The position numbers were made by a program, and so were the translations under genes. From Raffaelea ambrosiae (lineage: Eukaryota > Ascomycota > Sordariomycetes > Ophiostomatales > Ophiostomataceae), in contig PCDI01000006.1 of the NCBI GenBank assembly GCA_002778195.1, positions 101,021 to 165,020 of the forward strand: a stretch of DNA of 64,000 nt, read 5' to 3'. Shown piece by piece: positions 59,056-64,000 of this stretch. The notes under the pieces were generated by a model. That model saw nothing but the letters and a program-made list of their open reading frames with translations. It made no database searches and was not told where the DNA came from. Each line of letters opens with the position of its first letter. The stretch's first letter is position 1.

Positions 59056-60031
59056 GATTGCGGCTGGCGTGGTGAAGCTGGTTGCTTTGTGGACGAGCAG
59101 AGGTTGGCAAGCTCAGCAACGGTGGCCCAGCCGCCGTTGTGAGAGGGGAGGGGAGGGAGGCGAAAAATATGTCGAGCAAGAAGCAATTTCAACCTAGCAC
59201 CGCATTCGATAACAGATCTAGCGAGGTGATGACTGGAAAGAATACAAGTTGTACTTGGGTGAAGGCTCCCGTTCTTTGGATCGCATTAGGAAGCTCGAGA
59301 AACCCATGCGCCTGATAAACGCCTTCGGATCGATCGTTGAGAGGAAATTTTTTTTCTTTAAAAAAAAAAAGGTCGCAATATGCCGTGGCTCACGGGAGAA
59401 CGCAACTATTATGTGGGCGAATATGAGGATCAATGGTATGTTCCCGCCAATGCGACCGGTTGGCTGTGCGAGCAGAACAGAACAGAACAGAAACGATAGC
59501 ACGGCCGCGGTGGGCCAGTCTGTAATTCTCCGACTCGAATTGTGTGTGGGAATCGGGCGACTTCTGGCAGCGGTGCGTGGTGATCGGTCAGGGGCGGCCG
59601 CAGAGGAAGGGCGGAAGCGTGAAGGCGGACGACCAGGGGCAGTCTGTTTTCGCTGGAGAGATCTGGCACAGATGCTGTATGGGAGGGCCAAAACTCGGGT
59701 GCGGCCAGAGTATGAGGTCAGCAGACGGTCGAAGCAGAGGACTGAGTCGTGTAGAGAGGCCACTGGCAGAGGCGAGCGAGAAAAGGGGGGTAAACGGCCA
59801 GGAGGTCCGACTTGAGACAACAGCTGTGCGAAGTCGTTTGGTGATCGTCGATAGGAGACACGAGATTGGGATTGGTTGGGCAGGACAAAACGCAACCTGA
59901 GCAGCAGACCAGTCGTCGAGCGCCAAAAAAAAAAAAGAATAAAGAGAGGGGGCCACAGTCAAGAGGAGAGAGGACAGTAGGTGCAAGTCGAACGGCACGA
60001 AGGGGGGGCTAAAGAAAGAAGACGAAGAGAA

Positions 60032-60051
60032 AGAAAAAAAAAAAAAAAAAA
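60032..60051. repeat. Poly-A tract
   Basis: An A-rich run of about 20 bases in the NIPA 5' flank; poly-T on the sense strand of that gene. Confidence 0.85.
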
Positions 60052-60424
60052 GGAAGACGAGAGCCACACAAGGTTGAATGCTTGCCAGGGCCCTGCCAGT
60101 GAACCTGAGCTGAACTGCATGCACCTGCGCCCCGCAGAAAGCCACTAGATGCCGCTTATCACTCGCTGCGACGCAATCGGTGTGTCGGCGCCCCGAGAGG
60201 CGAAAGCATACGAGTACGCACTCTTGTGGTCGCTCGTGTCTTTTGTGGGTGTCGTCGCAGTCTTGGCTGGTTCCAAGTGAAGGCCAGGCGGGTTGCAGGT
60301 GGAGGGAGGGGAGCGGCCATGTTTGCTTTGGGAATGGCGCCCAAAAGTAGTGGGGCATGGGGATTGTTGAGCCTCGTTGGTTGGTCGCTGGGAAACGGTT
60401 GCTGCAGACAAGGGTGCGCCCATA

Positions 60425-60465
60425 GAAAACAGTAAAAACAGTAAAAACAGAAATAAAACAGTGGA
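60425..60465. repeat. AAAACAGT tandem repeat
   Basis: Four to five imperfect 8-10 bp copies of AAAACAGT in the NIPA upstream region. Confidence 0.8.
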
Positions 60466-62723
60466 AACACGGTGCTGCCCGCTGGATTGTTTCGAACCGA
60501 CCAAGCGTTGGGGCTGTGCAAGATGTCGGCCTCTCAGAGGAGACCGAGTTGACAGCGTCGGCGCGGTCGGATGGGCTTTGTATCTCGAAGGACGACGAAC
60601 TGCTGCATTCCTGGCCAGCCGTTTCAGAAGTCCGAGAGGTTCTGTCGCTTGCTGTCAAGCAGGATTCATCACTGCTGCGGCCGTCGGTCCCTCTGCTGCT
60701 CTGTGTAAGTGATGCAAGTGAGATATCCTCAGATAATATGTCATAGCTCTCTGGGGATGCTGTCGGTCGACAGGCCAGGGGCCGTCGCAGGGACATGTGC
60801 GATATGCACGTTCTTAGCCACAGACTATTTCTATCACGCACGGCTGGACTGGGCCGCGTATGGGGGGGGGGGGCGTAAAATACTCGTACACCTGTAGCGG
60901 CCGTGTGCAGGCAAACCTTCCTGCCCGTCTTGCTCACACTGGCGGCTACCAGCTCGGACTCGGCGGTGTAGACAGACAGGCGCCTTTGAGGTGTTAAAAA
61001 TAGCCAGGCTCACGCGGCATGGGCCTCTGAGAGACAGTCACTAGCTAATACCATCTTCTCCGACCACCAGAAGAGAGAGAGAGTTCAACGATAGCTACCC
61101 CACGTGCAGCACAGATGTCTCATCGCATACGAACCTGCTGGCATTGTCGGGGGTGCAGCTGCTGCTCTTGGAACGGTTGCGACGTTGCTTAAATGACGCC
61201 CCGCAATATGGGACACTCTGCAGAGGGTTTGTCCTGCGCTGTTTGATCTATCAGAGTGATGTCTTGCGATTAAAAAACTGCGAAAATGCCTCGTCCTCTC
61301 CTCAGAAGCCAGGTATTCGTCCCATGCACCTGGCGACCATATCCATGGCCCAAGACCGAGGGCCAGCATGGCGAGGTGCGTAGATCATAACCAGGGGAAT
61401 CTATACGACTCCCCGGCATATCATCATGCTATAGAAAGTCGAGAGGGCCATACCCAGAGCCTCGCTCTCCCAAGAAGCCTGCCTGGAAATGGAAGCTTGC
61501 CTCAAAGGCGAAGCTTATCCTGTTAAGCCAAGAAACATTTGACACCAAGGTGCTAGATCCATGGCTACTGCACTTTTTTTTCTTCTAAACAACGATCTGT
61601 TGAAAAGAAGGTTTTAGCTGTGGTTAGCAAGGTGTTAATCCTGAAGAAATACTTAGACTGCAATTACGGAGTAATACACAAAAAAATAGGTCTAGTACGT
61701 GGACGTCTTGCCAGCCTTCTAATACATGGAAGCCAGAAACTGGTTGCCTCCGACTGTTTTCCGTTTTTTTTTTCTGTTAGTGCTAGTCAATATAATTACG
61801 CATAAACGCTGCAACCAGACGCCTGGGGTTCAAATGCTGCTCTGATAGCTTTAGGTGGTGCCATAAGTAACGCCTCCCCTTCAGCTCGCGATCCAGTCCA
61901 GCGATCGTCGAAGCGACATCTACTTTTTCTGAATACATTGTTTCAGCATTCCCTGTCGTACAGCAACATCCCAGCTGCATCATCCCGTCTTGTGACAGAA
62001 GGTTCTGCAAGGACCGCATCCACAAGGCTGACGAATACTGCCAGGTGAATCGTAGAGTGAGCTTAAAGATGCTTGAGTTGAGGAAATAAAGAGCAGAGAA
62101 ACAAGGAAACGGCACGGAGAAGTAGCGGGAGAGATTTTACCTTTGTCATTTTCTATTTCTTTTGGGGGTTCTTTCTAATCTGTCGAAGACTACTTTACAT
62201 GCGGCGGAGCTAAGATACCTAGAATGCCCCCAAGACTATTATATATCACGTTGTATGCGCGAGGTCATGTCTCTTCTTTTCGTTTAAAAGGAAAGCTTGA
62301 GTGGGTGACCCGATCCTAGTATTGATATGGACTGCTGGAAGGGTGACTACACAGCTGCTAGCCGCCTTTCATTTGAGGGAAATGCAATTCGTGAGCATGT
62401 TTCGACGCGTGGAATGTGATCATAAATGGCATATTGATCTTTGTACCGAAGCAAAGAAAAGACACGGCCTCTCTTCTCTTTTTTTTGTGTGTGTGTTGGT
62501 GGTTGGCTTGCTTTGCTTTGCTTTGTGTATATTTCCCATTCCTGGCGTTTTCGTATCCAACAGAAATTCCATTCTTTTGCACAGACAGATCCTATTCCGT
62601 AGTTCCCTCCTTACACCATTTAAACTGAAAATACAAACATAACCATGAACAAAAAAGCCGAATAGCAAATTTACATGAGGGTTGGGTCACAACCCCCTAG
62701 GACAGGGGCGCATCCAGATAGAT

Positions 62724-63975
62724 TTAGAACGTAGCCAGGAAAGCCATGACTGAGCCGGCAACTGTCACGCTCATCAAGACCGTGACCCGGGTGAAGAGAC
62801 CCGGGGCACTATTGGTCTGGCCGGTGGCGGTCACCTGGGTGCCGCTGGCGGTGGCAGTCGGGGTGGTGGACGACTTCTCGAGAACCAAGATTTCGCCGGA
62901 GCGGTCAGACGCGACGTACAGACGGCCGGTAGTGTCCCATGCGAGGCCGACGGGGCGGAAGCAGTTGCCAGGGCACTGTGTCAGATCAGGATTGGAGATG
63001 ATGTCTGACAGACCATTGGTGCTGTCTGAGGTCTCAGTGGGCATGCCCGTGGAGTTGTCGAAAGAGATGGCGCTGACGCGGTAGCCAACCGGGTTGGTCT
63101 TGTCGGCTGGGGGGTGGGGGAGATGGAAGTTAGTATGTGCCAAAGCGACGGCAAGATTATTCAGGCGCACCAGAATACGGAAATGAAAGCAAAACATATA
63201 AAAACAAGTACATACTGGAACCGTGGAAAGACACATAGGCGGTGGAACCATCATTTGAGAAAAGAATGTCCAGAGGAGCCATGTGAGCCTGGAAGGTCAG
63301 GACAGGCGGGGTGTACTCGTCGGCACAGGTGGTGTCGTTCAGGGTGCTGTTGTCAAACAGGCTGAACTGCTGGCCAACAGAGAGGGTGCCGTTAAACGGG
63401 GAAGGGTCCCAGACGGCATAGCAGTTTGGAGATCCGTAGTTGGCGCCCTGGTTGCTCTGCGTCAGGTTGGACAGGAAGCCCAGGTAGTTCAGCTCGTCGC
63501 CCGGATTGTTTTGGTGGATGTCGACGCCGTTGCGGGTGGCGCCATCGACACCGTTGTCGACGGCATAGACGCCGCCAGAGACCGGATGCTCGGCGATACC
63601 GACGGCGTTGAGCAGACCCCAACCAGCCCGGAGGCCCGCGGAGTCGTAGCTGTAGGCCGAGGACTTGGTGGCGGGGGAGCTGTAGAAGCCGCTGAGGTCG
63701 AAGCCACGAATCTGGGACAGGCCCGAGTCGGCGTTGAGGGCGTCGGTGTCGTAGTCCTGGGAGCTGCCGCGCGAAACCAGCAGGAAGTTGTCGCGCTTTT
63801 GCGACATCAGCAGGGTGCGCGTGGTTTGGTCATTGTTGCCCATGCCGTCGATGACGGTGGTCGGGTTGCCCGAGACAGTGCCGGACTTGGCATCGTAGGC
63901 CCATCCGCGGACATTGTCGGCGGACGAGGCGAACAGGACGGTCTGGTCGCTGTTGAGGGCAATGCCGTGGTTCAG
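62724..63975 (-). CDS. GPI-anchored sorbosone/glucose dehydrogenase-like propeller protein (3' part)
   Basis: Two exons are visible, 63975-63216 and 63106-62724; the former begins at an acceptor (CCTTCAG) so the 5' part lies beyond the window. It encodes the C-terminal 380 residues or so of a PQQ-type six-bladed propeller protein of the GSDH/sorbosone dehydrogenase family. Landmarks are LNHGIALNSDQTVLFASS, AGWGLLNAVGIAEHPVSG (active-site-side blade), GDELNYLGFL, TFQAHMAPLDILFSNDG, YVSFHGS and NCFRPVGLAWDTTGRLYVASD. After a Thr/Ser-rich stretch a terminal hydrophobic segment (TVLMSVTVAGSVMAFLATF) indicates GPI anchoring to the outer face of the plasma membrane or wall. PQQ dependence in fungi is not established for all members; oxidation of a sugar or aldose is the family expectation. 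Confidence 0.85.
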
Positions 63976-64000
63976 CTGAAGGGGGGTGGGTCAGCAAGAC

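Larger units (their letters stand above)
59056..62723. other. Gene-free interval upstream of NIPA gene
   Basis: About 3.7 kb. The first 1.9 kb is purine-rich on the plus strand (C/T-rich on the NIPA sense strand) and probably promoter plus leader. A 449-codon open frame at 59588-60937 is low complexity and not supported. From 61 to 62.7 kb nothing is recognised. Confidence 0.55.

Noticed and set aside
59588..60937. 449-codon open frame, minus strand
   Set aside because: Contains Phe/Ser/Pro runs from poly-A/T tracts, no domain and no support; probably the leader/promoter of the NIPA gene.

Overview
The window is nuclear DNA from a filamentous ascomycete, most likely a Sordariomycete. The evidence is short introns (about 50-160 nt) with GT...AG ends and CTAAC/CTGAC-like branch sites, broad intergenic spaces, and a typical Pezizomycotina gene set (GT15 mannosyltransferase, proteinase K-like subtilase, NRPS-like A-T-R-SDR enzyme, Zn2Cys6 relic). 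The order cannot be settled from sequence alone. Three spots contain N bases (30653-30662, 46286-46318, 49168), so single-base lesions elsewhere may be assembly errors.

Layout. 0-16.6 kb: two divergent Myb/SANT-type regulators (189-1769 minus; 11527-12743 plus) separated by about 9.8 kb without a recognisable gene, then a dihydroxy-acid dehydratase-like gene (14288-16586) whose reading frame needs an 8-nt micro-exon. 17.5-23.2 kb: a GT15 mannosyltransferase and a secreted S8 serine protease, both minus. 23.2-27.4 kb: gene-poor, holding the relic of a Zn2Cys6 transcription factor. 27.4-31.8 kb: a rhomboid protease, a propeller lactonase-like protein and a HAD hydrolase. 32.2-41.8 kb: indoleamine 2,3-dioxygenase and kynureninase (divergent, shared 669-bp promoter), an FAD monooxygenase, and a 1297-residue A-T-R-SDR reductase resembling the fungal glycine-betaine reductase ATRR. 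43.3-49 kb: a decayed ABCC transporter, an HD-domain cyanamide hydratase-like gene and a broken nucleotidyltransferase-like gene. 50.9-59.1 kb: a CHIP/STUB1-like TPR/U-box ligase, a very large Ras-like protein with altered GTPase motifs, and a NIPA-type Mg transporter. The right edge holds the 3' part of a GPI-anchored sorbosone dehydrogenase-like gene.

Functionally, IDO and kynureninase would carry tryptophan to anthranilate or 3-hydroxyanthranilate, with formamidase supplied elsewhere. The adjacent monooxygenase could act on such an aromatic acid and the A-T-R-SDR enzyme reduces carboxylic acids, so a small tryptophan-derived pathway is conceivable. The simpler reading is that the reductase makes choline from betaine and lies there by chance.

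The most striking observations are the Ras-like protein with Asn at the P-loop Ser17 position and no DxxG, the 8-nt micro-exon, the kynurenine/ATRR neighbourhood with a G-rich hexanucleotide array in the ATRR upstream region, and three separate decayed genes.
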